Positions 23,592 through 33,123 are shown, numbered from the stretch's first letter. The stretch is 33,441 nucleotides of DNA from an uncultured Ruminococcus sp. (GCA_902760955.1 CACWIG010000015.1:1-33441); one strand, 5' to 3'. Notes: a model not told the origin generated them from the sequence alone. Translations and numbers: made by a program.

Positions 23592-25304
23592 TCAGTCAAT
23601 CAATTTTTGGTTGCTGTAAGCTTTGACACCTTTTTTGAAGGCATCTATTGTTTCCTGAGTTTCGTCAAGCCTATACTGCCTTGAAACGACCGTCTCAAAT
23701 GGTTCTCTCGGGTCATAGTCCTGGGAGTTAAACCAAACGGCAATTTTAATTTCAGGATATTTAGGAAAAACAGAAAACATATCATTAATCCATTTTACCT
23801 TGTCACCGCCTGCAGAGGCAGAGGCAAACTCTGTTATCATCCAAGGAAATTCAGAGAAGTTAGGTTCATATGTTTCATATATCTGGTCATATATATCCTC
23901 AAAGTCACGCCATACCTCTCCGTATAATTCGTTGTAATAGTCACCTGTGTTATATCCTGTTATGCCAAACATTTGCACATATTCGTTGCCTGGATAGTAC
24001 GCAAGGGCGGAGTTCCAACCGCAAGGGGGGAATGAGATGTTATTGGGATTGAATACCCATATTGCGTTGTTTACGCCTTCCTCCTGAAATATATTATATA
24101 TTCTTCTCCAAACCTGAACATACAAATCAGGGTCGTTTAAAATTACGTTTCCGCCGTAGCTTGTCCAATCGGAATTCATTTCGTTATTCAGTCTGAATAT
24201 AAAAGGCTTTCCGAATGCGGCGGCATCACGTGCAAATTTTCTCAAATTCTCGTCACATACGCCGTCTAAAACATCATAAAATGGGTTGTAGTTATCAAGG
24301 TCCTCGTTCATAACACTTGATGTTTGCATAGTAAGCTCAACAATTTTGCCTGCGTCATATGCCTGTTGCATACCCTCTGTCGGAAAGTCCTCCCAATAAT
24401 AGATGTATTCAAGCAAAACAGGGAACTCAAAATCAACTTCCTTTTCAAGCTTTTCGGTGCGTTCTGTTTTGAGGTATCTAACCGCAAGAGGATTGAAGCA
24501 TCCCCAATAGGGATGTTCTGCATTTGCGATTTTTTCGTAAACCTCTTTCGTTTCAGCAGTCCAATTATCAGGAATTACAGGCTTAAAGTCGGTGTATACA
24601 TCAGAAGTTCCTGTGATTGGAACATCAGTTGAAAACGAATATAAAACCTTATATACCTCGTCCATCAAATGCTGAGAATATTCCTCTGTCTTGAACATTA
24701 CGCGATAGTAGTGGGGCGTTCCCGTGTATATGTAGGCGTATACATATGTGTTCTTTTTATAATCGCCCATTGGAGCAGGAGTCCTTGTAAATGCTACAAC
24801 CTGCATCCAAAAGTCGTTCACCTTTGTTGTGTTATCGCTGTGAACGGTAATGCGGTTCTTGTCTATGTACGTTTCGTCATAGATGTATTTGTTAAGATAT
24901 TTTGCAATATATTCCTTGACGTTATCCTCGTGTGCATATTCTTTTGAGATAACCATATCAAACTCTGATGATGACGCCTTTATAAATTCCTGTGCACAGG
25001 TGAAGTCAAATTCGGTATCTCTCGGTGCACCTATTGCAAAACCCCGTGAATGGTTGATAAGATATTTTCTGTCTTTGCTTACCTGAATCTCTCTGACGTC
25101 GCAGTTGTCAAAGTCAAGGTCCTTATAGTCATATACCAACTCATTGTTTTGGTAATAAATTTTATAGTCGCACTTGTCCGAGCCTATAAAGCTGAGCTTG
25201 TCCTTAACCCATACTCTTGCAGGGCGGTACAATATAACTGTTGCACCTGCCATAACGGCTAATGCGATACAAGCTGAAATTATAGAAATTATAATCTTTT
25301 TCAT
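23592..25304 (-). CDS. Membrane-anchored GH26-like glycoside hydrolase
   Basis: The 570-residue protein begins with one hydrophobic helix (MKKIIISIISACIALAVMAG), a signal or anchor with no lipobox, so the rest is outside the cell. Residues of about 40-240 form a domain I do not recognise. The C-terminal half (about 250-560) is TIM-barrel-like with GH26 features. FRLNNEMNSDW holds the predicted acid/base E375, and WMITEFASAS holds the predicted nucleophile E492. GH26 contains beta-mannanases and related endo-glycanases, so a plant-mannan or beta-glucan substrate is possible. The start is 25304 (GGAG before ATG); a reading from 25451 would run through the palindromic repeat. Confidence 0.7.
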   Translation of the reverse strand: MKKIIISIISACIALAVMAGATVILYRPARVWVKDKLSFIGSDKCDYKIYYQNNELVYDYKDLDFDNCDVREIQVSKDRKYLINHSRGFAIGAPRDTEFDFTCAQEFIKASSSEFDMVISKEYAHEDNVKEYIAKYLNKYIYDETYIDKNRITVHSDNTTKVNDFWMQVVAFTRTPAPMGDYKKNTYVYAYIYTGTPHYYRVMFKTEEYSQHLMDEVYKVLYSFSTDVPITGTSDVYTDFKPVIPDNWTAETKEVYEKIANAEHPYWGCFNPLAVRYLKTERTEKLEKEVDFEFPVLLEYIYYWEDFPTEGMQQAYDAGKIVELTMQTSSVMNEDLDNYNPFYDVLDGVCDENLRKFARDAAAFGKPFIFRLNNEMNSDWTSYGGNVILNDPDLYVQVWRRIYNIFQEEGVNNAIWVFNPNNISFPPCGWNSALAYYPGNEYVQMFGITGYNTGDYYNELYGEVWRDFEDIYDQIYETYEPNFSEFPWMITEFASASAGGDKVKWINDMFSVFPKYPEIKIAVWFNSQDYDPREPFETVVSRQYRLDETQETIDAFKKGVKAYSNQKLID

Positions 25305-25420
25305 AACTTTCTCCAATCCCTTATTGATATTTGTCGATTGTAAAACATAAAACCCGAGTATAATAATGATAAATTTATTTTTATAATGTTTATTTTCTTC
25401 GATTAGGGTGATAGTATAAA

Positions 25421-25521
25421 TCCGAAATAATTTTATTGAATAGTTGCCCAAAGCCCATATGTAGGGGACGGCGTCCCCGACGTCCCGTAAAGCCCAACTG
25501 CAGTGAAAAAATTATTTCGGA
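25421..25521. repeat. Palindromic intergenic repeat, copy 2 (101 bp)
   Basis: The ends are TCCGAAATAATTTTATTGAA and AAATTATTTCGGA, as in copy 1 at 13087-13165. The centre is longer and includes the hairpin GGGGACGGCGTCCCC. It lies between the stop of trmFO and the start of the GH26-like gene. Its arms can form a long stem in either transcript. Confidence 0.7.
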
Positions 25522-25568
25522 TTTTAGGCTCCCTTATTGATATGGATATTATATATTAATATGAAAAA

Positions 25569-26861
25569 TTAGTCAATATCCGAAATAATAGCCAAACTGC
25601 GTTTTGCGTATTCCTCAGCCTTTTGCTTCTTGTCTTTTATTCGCACGCCTAAGTCCTTCATTATTCCAAAGTTCACGTTCATAGGCTGAAAGTCCACAAT
25701 ACTTTGATTTGAAACATAGGCAGACAAAGCACCGATTGCAGTTTCGTTTGTGTAGGGTACAGCTGCTTTGCCTTGCTCTGCCATAGCACAAAAACGGCCT
25801 GCCAGCAAGCCTGATGAGGCAGACTCTACATAACCCTCTACGCCTGTTATTTGACCTGCGAAATAAATTTTGGGATACTTCTTCATTCTGTAAGTGTTGT
25901 CAAGGAGCTTGGGTGAATTTATATATGTGTTTCTGTGCATAACGCCGTATCTGATGAACTCGGCATTTTCAAGTCCGGGTATCATAGAGAAAACACGCTT
26001 TTGCTCGCCAAACTTCAGGTGAGTTTGAAAGCCTACAATGTTATACATACTGCCTGCCTGATTGTCCTGTCTTAGCTGAACAACAGCATATGGGCGTGAG
26101 TTGTCTCTCGGGTCACTAAGACCGACAGGTTTAAGAGGACCAAAACGCATTGTGTCCTCGCCTCTTGCCGCCATAATCTCAATGGGCATACAACCCTCAA
26201 AAACCTTAGGGTCGTCAACGCCGTGAACAGGAGCGGCATCCGCCTCCACAAGCTCCTTCCAAAAGGATAAGTACTCGTCTTTTGTCATAGGACAGTTGAT
26301 GTAGTCGGCACCGCCCTTGCCGTATCTTGCGGCACGAAATGCCTTTGTCATATCTATGCTGTCATAGGCTACAATAGGTGCGGCGGCATCAAAGAAGTGG
26401 AGATGCTCACCGCCTGTCATACGGCTTATGCTGTCAGCTATTCCGTCTGATGCAAGAGGCCCTGCCGCAATTATAGTATACTCGTCTGTATCTATATCAC
26501 ATACCTCGCCGTATTCAACTCTTATGTTTGGGTGTGACAGAATTTTATCCGTAACCATCTGCGAAAAACTGTATCTGTCAACCGCCAGGGCACCGCCTGC
26601 AGGAACCTTTGTTGCGTCGGCACATTCCATTATCAAAGAACCCATTTTACGCATCTCTTCTTTTAATAGTCCTACTGCATTATGAATACCATCGGCACGC
26701 AACGAATTACTGCATACAAGCTCGGCAAAGGTATCGCATTTGTGTGCAGGTGACTTCTTTTCGGGTTTCATTTCGTACAGAATTACCTCTGCTCCGTATT
26801 TTGCGGCTTGCCAAGCGGCTTCGCAACCTGCAAGACCTGCTCCTATAATTTTAATAGCCAT
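25569..26861 (-). CDS. trmFO: tRNA m5U54 methyltransferase TrmFO
   Basis: The protein is 430 residues, normal length. It is a folate- and FAD-dependent enzyme that makes ribothymidine at position 54 of tRNAs using methylene-tetrahydrofolate. The N-terminal FAD motif is [11 protein letters not shown], followed by the family signature [11 protein letters not shown] with its conserved cysteine. [22 protein letters not shown] and [21 protein letters not shown] follow in the right order. It lies in the topA-trmFO order common in Firmicutes, 48 bp after topA. Confidence 0.97.
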   Translation of the reverse strand: MAIKIIGAGLAGCEAAWQAAKYGAEVILYEMKPEKKSPAHKCDTFAELVCSNSLRADGIHNAVGLLKEEMRKMGSLIMECADATKVPAGGALAVDRYSFSQMVTDKILSHPNIRVEYGEVCDIDTDEYTIIAAGPLASDGIADSISRMTGGEHLHFFDAAAPIVAYDSIDMTKAFRAARYGKGGADYINCPMTKDEYLSFWKELVEADAAPVHGVDDPKVFEGCMPIEIMAARGEDTMRFGPLKPVGLSDPRDNSRPYAVVQLRQDNQAGSMYNIVGFQTHLKFGEQKRVFSMIPGLENAEFIRYGVMHRNTYINSPKLLDNTYRMKKYPKIYFAGQITGVEGYVESASSGLLAGRFCAMAEQGKAAVPYTNETAIGALSAYVSNQSIVDFQPMNVNFGIMKDLGVRIKDKKQKAEEYAKRSLAIISDID

Positions 26862-26883
26862 AGTTATTTCCTTTCATAAAATT

Positions 26884-26903
26884 GGGCGGACTATTGCCCG
26901 CCC
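26884..26903 (-). terminator. Short GC hairpin between topA and trmFO
   Basis: GGGCGG and CCGCCC form a 6-bp stem with an 8-nt loop, followed on the minus strand by AATTTTATG. It may end part of the topA transcript. It lies 20 bp before the trmFO start, so read-through is expected. Confidence 0.45.
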
Positions 26904-26909
26904 ATATCG

Positions 26910-29009
26910 TTATTTTTTTGTAGGCTTATATTCGTAGTCACATTCCTCGTTAAAGCATTTCATTGTGACAGGACCTTTGCCTTTGAAAGCCCTTGATTTC
27001 ATAAGAGAGTTTCCGCATTTAGGACACTTCTCGTCTGTTGGCTCACTCCAAGAGATAAAGTCACATTCGGGACTATTCTGACAAGTGTAGAATATACCGC
27101 CTTTTTTTGATTTGCGGACAGCAACCTCGCCGCCGCATTTCGGACATTTGGCATCTATTGTTTCAACAATTGCCTTTGTGTTTCTGCATTCAGGAAAGCC
27201 TGGACAAGCCAAAAACTTACCAAATCTACCCTGCTTATATACCATAAGTCTGCCGCATTTTTCGCATACAACATCTGAAACCTCGTCTTTGATTTCTATG
27301 TTTCCGATTGTTTCTTCAGCTTTTTTTAGTGTTTCGTTAAAGGGAACATAGAAGTCCCTGACGATATTTTTCCACTTTACATTACCGTCAGCCACATCTT
27401 CGATTTCGTCCTCCATACGAGCAGTGAACTCAACATCAACTATATCTTTGAAGTTTTCTTTCATCAAATCTGTTACTATAAAGCCCAGCTCGGTGGGGTA
27501 TATGGATTTACCGTCACGTGCCACATATCCTCTTGCTGAGATAGTAGCTATTGTTGGGGCGTATGTGCTTGGACGGCCAATGCCTTCTTCTTCCATAGCT
27601 TTTACAAGTGATGCCTCTGTGTACCTTGCGGGAGGCTGTGTAAAGTGCTGTTGAGGTGTTAATTCCTTTAAAAGCAATGTTTGTCCCTCAGTAAGAGTAG
27701 GAAGTTTAGACGATTTTTCTTCGCTTTCATCCTTGCCCTCTACATATAATGTCATAAAGCCTTGGAATTTAACCTCTGTTCCTGATGCCTTAACCATATA
27801 CTTATCAGCTAAAATATCAGCAGATACCATATCAAGAACAGCGTCAGACATTTGGCTTGCCATAAATCTCAGCCAAATAAGACGATACAACTTAAAGAGG
27901 TCAGGTTTTAGCTTAGTTTTCAATTTCTCAAATGTGTTAGCAACAGATGTGGGACGGATGGCCTCGTGAGCGTCCTGTGCACTCTTTTTAGCACGATATT
28001 GCTTAGGTGTTTTGGGAACGTACTCGCTTCCGTAGGTCGCTTCGATAAATTCTCTTGCCTCCATCTGTGCAACGGAGGAAATTCTCAAAGAGTCAGTTCT
28101 CATATATGTGATATAACCCATTTCGTACAACTGCTGTGCAGCAATCATTGTACGGCGTGAGGTAAAGTTAAGCTTACGTGACGCCTCCTGTTGCAATGTG
28201 CTTGTGGTAAAAGGAGGGGCACTTTTGCGTTTTGTTTCCTTGCGTGTCAGCTTCTTTACAGTATAGCTTGCTGTTTTGAGGAAGTTTGCGATTTCTGTCG
28301 AGGTTGCCTCGTCTTTAAGAGTCATCTTTTTGCCGTCAGATGTGCCGTGGAATTTAGCCTTAAACGGAAGTTTACCTTTGTCATTTGTAAGTTTTAAGTC
28401 TATTGTCCAATATTCTTCGGGATTAAATGCTTCTATTTCACGCTCTCGGTCCACAATCAGACGGACAACAACAGATTGAACACGTCCTGCGCTCAATCCC
28501 TTTTTAACCTTTTTCCATAAAAGAGGACTTATCTGATAACCAACTATTCGGTCAAGGACACGGCGTGTCTGCTGTGCATCTACTAAGTTCATATCTATAG
28601 GGCGAGCCTCTTTTATTGCCTCTTTTACAACGTCTTTTGTGACTTCGTTGAATGTAATACGGCAATCGCTTTGCGGGTCAATGCCGAGTACGTTTGACAA
28701 ATGCCACGATATTGCCTCTCCCTCGCGGTCAGGGTCAGTTGCAAGGTATACTTTAGAGGCACTCGCTGCCTTCTTTTTCAGTTTTGAGATAAGGTCGCCC
28801 TTGCCTCTGATTGTAATATACTTTGGTTCAAAGTCGTTTTCAATATCTATTCCGAGAGTGCTTTTCGGCAAATCTCTCACGTGACCCATTGTCGCTTCTA
28901 TATCATATCCGCTTCCCAGATATTTTTTAACAGAGTCCACCTTTGTCGGTGACTCCACAATAACCAATTTCTTTTTTGATGTGTGTTTACTTGCCTTTTT
29001 TTCGGCCAT
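26910..29009 (-). CDS. topA: DNA topoisomerase I
   Basis: The 699-residue type IA topoisomerase relaxes negative supercoils. The TOPRIM domain shows VIVESPTKV and the metal site DPDREGEA. The active-site tyrosine is in YITYMRTDS near residue 300. RPS-rich HEAIRPTS and GIGRPSTYAPTI mark the gate domains. The C-terminus carries three zinc-ribbon repeats (CEKCGR...CPGFPEC, CPKCGG...CQNSPEC, CPKCGN...CFNEEC). It follows dprA by 35 bp, the usual dprA-topA-trmFO order in Firmicutes. Confidence 0.98.
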   Translation of the reverse strand: MAEKKASKHTSKKKLVIVESPTKVDSVKKYLGSGYDIEATMGHVRDLPKSTLGIDIENDFEPKYITIRGKGDLISKLKKKAASASKVYLATDPDREGEAISWHLSNVLGIDPQSDCRITFNEVTKDVVKEAIKEARPIDMNLVDAQQTRRVLDRIVGYQISPLLWKKVKKGLSAGRVQSVVVRLIVDREREIEAFNPEEYWTIDLKLTNDKGKLPFKAKFHGTSDGKKMTLKDEATSTEIANFLKTASYTVKKLTRKETKRKSAPPFTTSTLQQEASRKLNFTSRRTMIAAQQLYEMGYITYMRTDSLRISSVAQMEAREFIEATYGSEYVPKTPKQYRAKKSAQDAHEAIRPTSVANTFEKLKTKLKPDLFKLYRLIWLRFMASQMSDAVLDMVSADILADKYMVKASGTEVKFQGFMTLYVEGKDESEEKSSKLPTLTEGQTLLLKELTPQQHFTQPPARYTEASLVKAMEEEGIGRPSTYAPTIATISARGYVARDGKSIYPTELGFIVTDLMKENFKDIVDVEFTARMEDEIEDVADGNVKWKNIVRDFYVPFNETLKKAEETIGNIEIKDEVSDVVCEKCGRLMVYKQGRFGKFLACPGFPECRNTKAIVETIDAKCPKCGGEVAVRKSKKGGIFYTCQNSPECDFISWSEPTDEKCPKCGNSLMKSRAFKGKGPVTMKCFNEECDYEYKPTKK

Positions 29010-29044
29010 AAACTTATCCTCCTAAATCCCTTATAGTTCAATAA

Positions 29045-30229
29045 TTAAGATATAGAATAATACTCACCAGGATGTTGTTTTATTACCCTTGCCATAAGCA
29101 ATTGAATGATTGTAAAGCTGAGTTCTGTCATATCAATGGAGCAATCTCTTGAAATGTCATTGATATGTACGGCAGAATTTGCTTTGTATAAATATTTGAG
29201 TACTATCTGTTGCTTTTCGTCAAAGCTGTCAAAGTCAGGCTTTGGTGCAGCCTGAAAATTGTATGTAATATCTTCTGCTGAAGTTTCAGAAGTATTTTTC
29301 TTTTGCTTGTTTTCATCTATAAGATCAATTCCGTATTTAAGCTCCTTTGGATATACGGAAATATATTCCTCAATTATGTCTTCGGCTGATACAATCAGCT
29401 TTGCACTATTCTTAATAAGGCTGTTGGGCAGTGCCGAGCCTTTATCGGTTGGCTTACCCGGAACAGCAAACAAATCTCTGTTTGAAGAAACCGCCCAATT
29501 TGCAGTGAGCTTAGTACCGCTTGAAAGTTCGCCTTCGATTATAACAACGCCGTGTGAAAGACCTGCGATAATTCTGTTACGTTCCCGATAGAACGAGGCT
29601 CTGCCTGTTACACCAGGCGGTCTTTCTGAGATAACAGCACCATTTGTGATTATTTTATTATAAAGACTTTTATTCTGATTTGGATATATAATATCCACAC
29701 CGCCTGCCAATACGGCGGCTGTGTTACTGCCTGCATCAAGTGAACCCTTATGTGCAGAGGAGTCAGCACCCAAAGCCATACCGCTTATAATAAACACACC
29801 TGCTTTTGCAAGCTTGTTCGCCAAGTCATAGGTGAATTTACGACCATAATCGGAGCATTTTCTCGAACCGACAATAGATATGCAGACTAAATTATTAAAG
29901 TCGGGCATTTCTCCCTTGACATACAGTATTTGCGGCGGAGCATAAACCTCAGCAAGCCTTGACGGATATCTTTTGTCATCAATTGAAATAACTGATATGC
30001 CATTGTCGTTGCAATATTGTATAAGTTCTTTTGCAGGTTCAAGGGAACGTCGTGCTTTAAGCCGAAATGAGAGCGGTAAATCGGAGAGTAATGATTTGTA
30101 TAATTCGTCCGAAGAATAAATCGTCTCGGCGGAGCCGTATTTTTTGATATACTTTTCAATATACATTGGATTGTGACCGCAGAGTATGTTAAGCCACAGT
30201 TTATATAAAATATCTTCTGTGTATTCCAT
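29045..30229 (-). CDS. dprA: DNA-processing protein DprA
   Basis: The 394-residue protein loads RecA on incoming single-stranded DNA during transformation. The Rossmann-like core has SIVGSRKCSDYGR, ISGMALGADSSAHKG, AVLAGGVDIIYPNQN and the RERNRIIAGLS patch. An N-terminal helical domain precedes it. The C-terminal 60 residues (HINDISRDCSIDMTELSFTI...) form a winged-helix domain. The start lies 1 bp after the trmH stop, with GGAG inside the end of that gene, so the two are tightly coupled. Confidence 0.96.
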   Translation of the reverse strand: MEYTEDILYKLWLNILCGHNPMYIEKYIKKYGSAETIYSSDELYKSLLSDLPLSFRLKARRSLEPAKELIQYCNDNGISVISIDDKRYPSRLAEVYAPPQILYVKGEMPDFNNLVCISIVGSRKCSDYGRKFTYDLANKLAKAGVFIISGMALGADSSAHKGSLDAGSNTAAVLAGGVDIIYPNQNKSLYNKIITNGAVISERPPGVTGRASFYRERNRIIAGLSHGVVIIEGELSSGTKLTANWAVSSNRDLFAVPGKPTDKGSALPNSLIKNSAKLIVSAEDIIEEYISVYPKELKYGIDLIDENKQKKNTSETSAEDITYNFQAAPKPDFDSFDEKQQIVLKYLYKANSAVHINDISRDCSIDMTELSFTIIQLLMARVIKQHPGEYYSIS

Positions 30230-30230
30230 T

Positions 30231-31016
30231 TTACATCTCCATACTCGGTTTTAGTATATACATTGCAATTCCTGCCGCAACGGCGGCGTTTAAAGACTCA
30301 ATTTGTCCGCACATATTTATTCTGACAGAAATATCGGATATACCGATTACGGCATCTGAAACACCGTGAGCCTCGTTGCCTATTACTATTGCACGCTTAC
30401 CTTTTATATTTGTGTCTTCAATGGCTACCGAGTTTGTCAAAGCGGTAGCCGCAACAGTAAACCCTGAATTTTTAAGATTTTCTATATCGTCAAGGATAAT
30501 ATCTGCAAAACTCATTCTAAATACAGAACCCATACTTGAGCGTACTGTCTTTGGGTTATATATATCTGTGCAGTTATTTATAAGGCATATTTGCTTAACG
30601 CCTGCGGCTTCTGCAGTGCGGATAATTGTACCCATATTTCCAGGCTCTGATATTCCGTCGAGGATGAGTATATAGTCACAGCTTAAGTCGATATTCTTTT
30701 TATGGGGAATTTTTATAACCGAGGCAATACCCTGAGGTGTTTCGGTATCACATACCTCATTAAAAAACTTATCTTCTGTAATATAAACGATTTTTCCTGT
30801 GCTGTCAAGAGTTTTAACAAAGTCTTTGTTATTATTGAAGAAAGTCTGTGATGCTAAAAGAAACTCAATTTCGTCAGGTATGTGAGCCACGCTGTCGCGT
30901 ACAATACGCAATCCCTCAGCAAAATAAAGACCGCTTTTTTCGCGGCCTTTTTTGCGGCTTAAACTACGCACTGTTTTAATGATTTTATTTTCACGGCTTT
31001 GAATTATATTTATCAT
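30231..31016 (-). CDS. TrmH/SpoU-family RNA 2'-O-methyltransferase
   Basis: The 261-residue SPOUT methyltransferase has an N-terminal substrate-binding domain (IIKTVRSLSRKKGREKSGLYFAEG). The catalytic knot carries motif 1 LDGISEPGNMGTIIRTAEAAG, motif 2 IVIGNEAHGVSD and motif 3 IRINMCGQIESLNAAVAAGIA-like INMCGQIESLNAA. It transfers a methyl group from SAM to a ribose 2'-OH in rRNA or tRNA; the target cannot be told. It lies 13 bp after folT and 1 bp before dprA, inside one minus-strand operon. Confidence 0.92.
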   Translation of the reverse strand: MINIIQSRENKIIKTVRSLSRKKGREKSGLYFAEGLRIVRDSVAHIPDEIEFLLASQTFFNNNKDFVKTLDSTGKIVYITEDKFFNEVCDTETPQGIASVIKIPHKKNIDLSCDYILILDGISEPGNMGTIIRTAEAAGVKQICLINNCTDIYNPKTVRSSMGSVFRMSFADIILDDIENLKNSGFTVAATALTNSVAIEDTNIKGKRAIVIGNEAHGVSDAVIGISDISVRINMCGQIESLNAAVAAGIAMYILKPSMEM

Positions 31017-31029
31017 GACCGTACCTCTT

Positions 31030-31716
31030 TTATTTTATTCTATGCACCGTCGCTTTCAAAACTATGTATGTAATAACAGTTTGTATAGGAAGCTGTAATA
31101 GGTTCTTTATAATGCGTGAAGGCATTATTCCAATCAATCCGCTTCCTGCTGTGGGAGCAAGTGCAATGGAATTTAAAATTATATTTACAACCAATATTAT
31201 AATTGTATTTGTCACCAATATTCTGATAACAGTCGGTTTCTTTTTGTACAGCATCATACCATAGAGGATACCGCCAACACCTACACTCAATGTATAAGTA
31301 AACAAAAAACCGCCTGTGGGTTTGATTATAAACGCGGTAATATCTGATAATATCGCAACAATTCCGCCGATAATCGGCCCGAAAAGCGAGCCTGCAATAG
31401 GGGTTATGATAAAGCTAAAGCCTATCCTCAGATATGATGTAAAATCAATCGAAAAATAGTTGAGTATTACCTTTGCCGCAATAAGCATAGCGCATATTGC
31501 CAATGTCTTTGTCTGCTTGATTTGTTTTGAAAAGTCAGCACCGTTACGTAATATACCAAATGCCAGCATAATAATAAAAACAGATATTATTACAGCAGCA
31601 CCGATATTGAAGTTTGAAAATACATTTAAAAAGGAACTGACAGTTTCAAGTCCCATACGGATAACACCTTTGATGCTATCCATTGCTCCGTCAAAAACCG
31701 AAACAAAATTTTGCAT
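31030..31716 (-). CDS. folT: Folate ECF transporter S component (FolT)
   Basis: The 228-residue membrane protein binds folate for an energy-coupling factor importer. It has about six membrane helices; LRIGFSFIITPIAGSLFGPIIGGIVAILSDIT is the signature region (shortened: RIGFSF and GPIIGG) with the typical folate-type S-component pattern. The shared ATPase and EcfT units are not in the window. The ATG at 31716 has AAGGAGG 7 nt upstream. The THF riboswitch upstream independently supports a folate role. A longer in-frame reading to 31851 is only the riboswitch translated. Confidence 0.9.
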   Translation of the reverse strand: MQNFVSVFDGAMDSIKGVIRMGLETVSSFLNVFSNFNIGAAVIISVFIIMLAFGILRNGADFSKQIKQTKTLAICAMLIAAKVILNYFSIDFTSYLRIGFSFIITPIAGSLFGPIIGGIVAILSDITAFIIKPTGGFLFTYTLSVGVGGILYGMMLYKKKPTVIRILVTNTIIILVVNIILNSIALAPTAGSGLIGIMPSRIIKNLLQLPIQTVITYIVLKATVHRIK

Positions 31717-31719
31717 AAA

Positions 31720-31769
31720 AATACCTCCTTTTGATAATAACACTGCCTTACACAGCAAAAGAGGTATTT
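31720..31769 (-). promoter_or_regulatory. Anti-Shine-Dalgarno stem in front of folT
   Basis: On the minus strand AATACCTCTTTTG (31768-31756) is complementary, apart from one bulged base, to CAAAAGGAGGTATT (31733-31720), which contains the folT ribosome site. When formed, this stem would hide the ribosome site. It lies directly after the THF aptamer, so it is the probable expression platform, acting on translation. Confidence 0.65.
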
Positions 31770-31780
31770 CGATGTGTACA

Positions 31781-31890
31781 ACAGCGGGATGCGGCACCCA
31801 CACCGCGGTAAAACACTTCGTCCGACTGCCAACTCCCTGTGCAGACGGCACTGAAGACCATAAAGGTCAACGCGTGGATGCCTACTCTGT
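31781..31890 (-). ncRNA. Tetrahydrofolate (THF) riboswitch
   Basis: Read on the minus strand the conserved THF aptamer parts occur in order: ACAGAGTAGG, CCACGCGTT, a variable hairpin, GGACGAAG, ACCGCGGTG, then GCCGCATCCCGCTGT. ACAG and CTGT close P1. These agree with the known aptamer (GAGUAG, CGCGUU, CGCGGUG, GCAUCC blocks). It precedes folT. Confidence 0.9.
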
Positions 31891-31913
31891 ATGTTTATTT
31901 TTCGTAGATGATA

Positions 31914-31956
31914 AAAGATTCTTCGCATTGCCTTGCGGCAGCATCGAAGAATCTTT
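31914..31956 (-). terminator. Intrinsic terminator of infC-rpmI-rplT
   Basis: AAAGATTCTTCG (31914-31925) pairs perfectly with CGAAGAATCTTT (31945-31956). An inner GCC/GGC stem extends it, and TTTTATC follows on the minus strand. It separates the translation operon from the THF riboswitch. Confidence 0.85.
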
Positions 31957-31964
31957 GAAATCAA

Positions 31965-32309
31965 TTATTTTACTTGGTCAACAAGACTCTTGAATGCTTC
32001 AGGATCGGATACTGCAATTTCAGCGAGCATCTTTCTGTTGATTTCAATACCCTTGTTCTTAAGGCCGCTCATAAACTTGCTGTAGCTGATACCATTCATA
32101 CGTGCAGCAGCGTTGATACGAGCAATCCAAAGCTGTCTGAAATCTCTCTTCTTAGCCTTTCTGTCTCTGTAAGCGTAAGACAGTGACTTCATAACTGCCT
32201 GATTAGCTGTCTTGTAGAGCTTGCTCTTAGCACCTCTGTATCCCTTTGCAAGCTTTAATATTTTTTTATGTCTTGCACGAGTTCTCATCGCACCTTTTAC
32301 TCTTGCCAT
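31965..32309 (-). CDS. rplT: Ribosomal protein L20
   Basis: The 114-residue protein has the usual length and sequence of bacterial L20: [26 protein letters not shown] at the start and the RNA-binding helices through [20 protein letters not shown]. It is an early-assembly protein of the large subunit and, in Firmicutes, the repressor of its own operon through a leader RNA. It is third in infC-rpmI-rplT, with a GGAGG ribosome site. Confidence 0.98.
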   Translation of the reverse strand: MARVKGAMRTRARHKKILKLAKGYRGAKSKLYKTANQAVMKSLSYAYRDRKAKKRDFRQLWIARINAAARMNGISYSKFMSGLKNKGIEINRKMLAEIAVSDPEAFKSLVDQVK

Positions 32310-32353
32310 ATTAGTTATCCTCCTTGTAAATCAATTTAGAAGTTGTTTGCAAC

Positions 32354-32551
32354 TTATTTGTAAGGCATCATATTCTTGATTGTTGCCTCATTTGCAGCTG
32401 AAAGATAGCCGCCCTTTCTAAGATGTCTTTTTCTCTTTGTTGTCTTCTTGTTAAGAATGTGACTTCTGAAAGCCTTAGCTCTCTTAACCTTACCGTTTTT
32501 GGTAATACCGAAACGCTTTGCAGCTCCTCTGTGAGTTTTAATTTTAGGCAT
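32354..32551 (-). CDS. rpmI: Ribosomal protein L35
   Basis: This 65-residue basic protein has the normal L35 pattern: [24 protein letters not shown] at the front and [27 protein letters not shown] at the end. It lies between infC and rplT as in nearly all bacteria. Confidence 0.98.
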   Translation of the reverse strand: MPKIKTHRGAAKRFGITKNGKVKRAKAFRSHILNKKTTKRKRHLRKGGYLSAANEATIKNMMPYK

Positions 32552-32607
32552 AAAATTTCTCTCCTTCCATATTATTACTGTTTTGGTTTAACCTTTTGGA
32601 AAAAGCT

Positions 32608-33123
32608 TTACGCTTTTGTAGGTGACAGAAGCATAGCCATATTTCTGCCTTCCATCTTGATGTCTTTGTCGGATGCTCCATATTCAGAAACACCGTCACG
32701 GAAACGCACCAAGATTTCTTTGCCGATGGCACTGTGTGTGATTTCACGACCGCGGAAACGAACCGAAACCTTAACCTTGTCGCCTGACTTAAGGAATTTT
32801 ATAGCTTGGTTTAACTTGGTGTTAAAATCGTGTTCGTCAATGTTCGGAGTCAATCGAACTTCTTTGATGTTGACAACCTTTTGATTTTTACGATTTTCTT
32901 TTTCGCGTTTTGCAAGTTCAAACTTATGCTTACCATAGTCCATAATTTTGCATACAGGCGGTTTTGCCTGAGGTGCAATTTTAACTAAATCTAAGTTGGC
33001 CTCGTCAGCAAGTCTTTGACCCTCTGCGGCAGAAACGATACCTAACTGTTCGCCCTCTGCGCCAATCAGACGTATCTCCTTATCTTTGATTTCGTCGTTG
33101 ATCATTAAATCCTGCTTTGCTAT
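32608..33123 (-). CDS. infC: Translation initiation factor IF-3, apparent AUA start
   Basis: The protein has about 171 residues with both IF-3 domains: LMINDEIKDKEIRLIGAEGEQLGIVS at the N-terminus, the linker, and VNIKEVRLTPNIDEHDF plus KVSVRFRGREI in the C-terminal domain. IF-3 checks the start codon and keeps the subunits apart. The best start is ATA at 33123: GGAGGTG lies 6 nt upstream, and the family N-terminus begins just there (AKQDLMIND). There is no ATG nearby except one six codons inside the conserved sequence. IF-3 genes are known for AUU-type starts that IF-3 itself discriminates against, so this probably gives feedback control. Confidence 0.93.
   Translation of the reverse strand: MAKQDLMINDEIKDKEIRLIGAEGEQLGIVSAAEGQRLADEANLDLVKIAPQAKPPVCKIMDYGKHKFELAKREKENRKNQKVVNIKEVRLTPNIDEHDFNTKLNQAIKFLKSGDKVKVSVRFRGREITHSAIGKEILVRFRDGVSEYGASDKDIKMEGRNMAMLLSPTKA

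Noticed and set aside
25305-25451. N-terminal extension of the GH26-like protein
   Set aside because: It would run through the palindromic repeat and hide the signal helix; GGAG before 25304 marks the better start.
25579-25589. TCCGAAATAAT at the end of trmFO as a third copy of the palindromic repeat
   Set aside because: It is inside the conserved trmFO reading frame, and no matching right end is present.
31717-31851. An N-terminal extension of FolT
   Set aside because: The extra 45 residues are the THF riboswitch and its switch stem read as protein; AAGGAGG marks the start at 31716.
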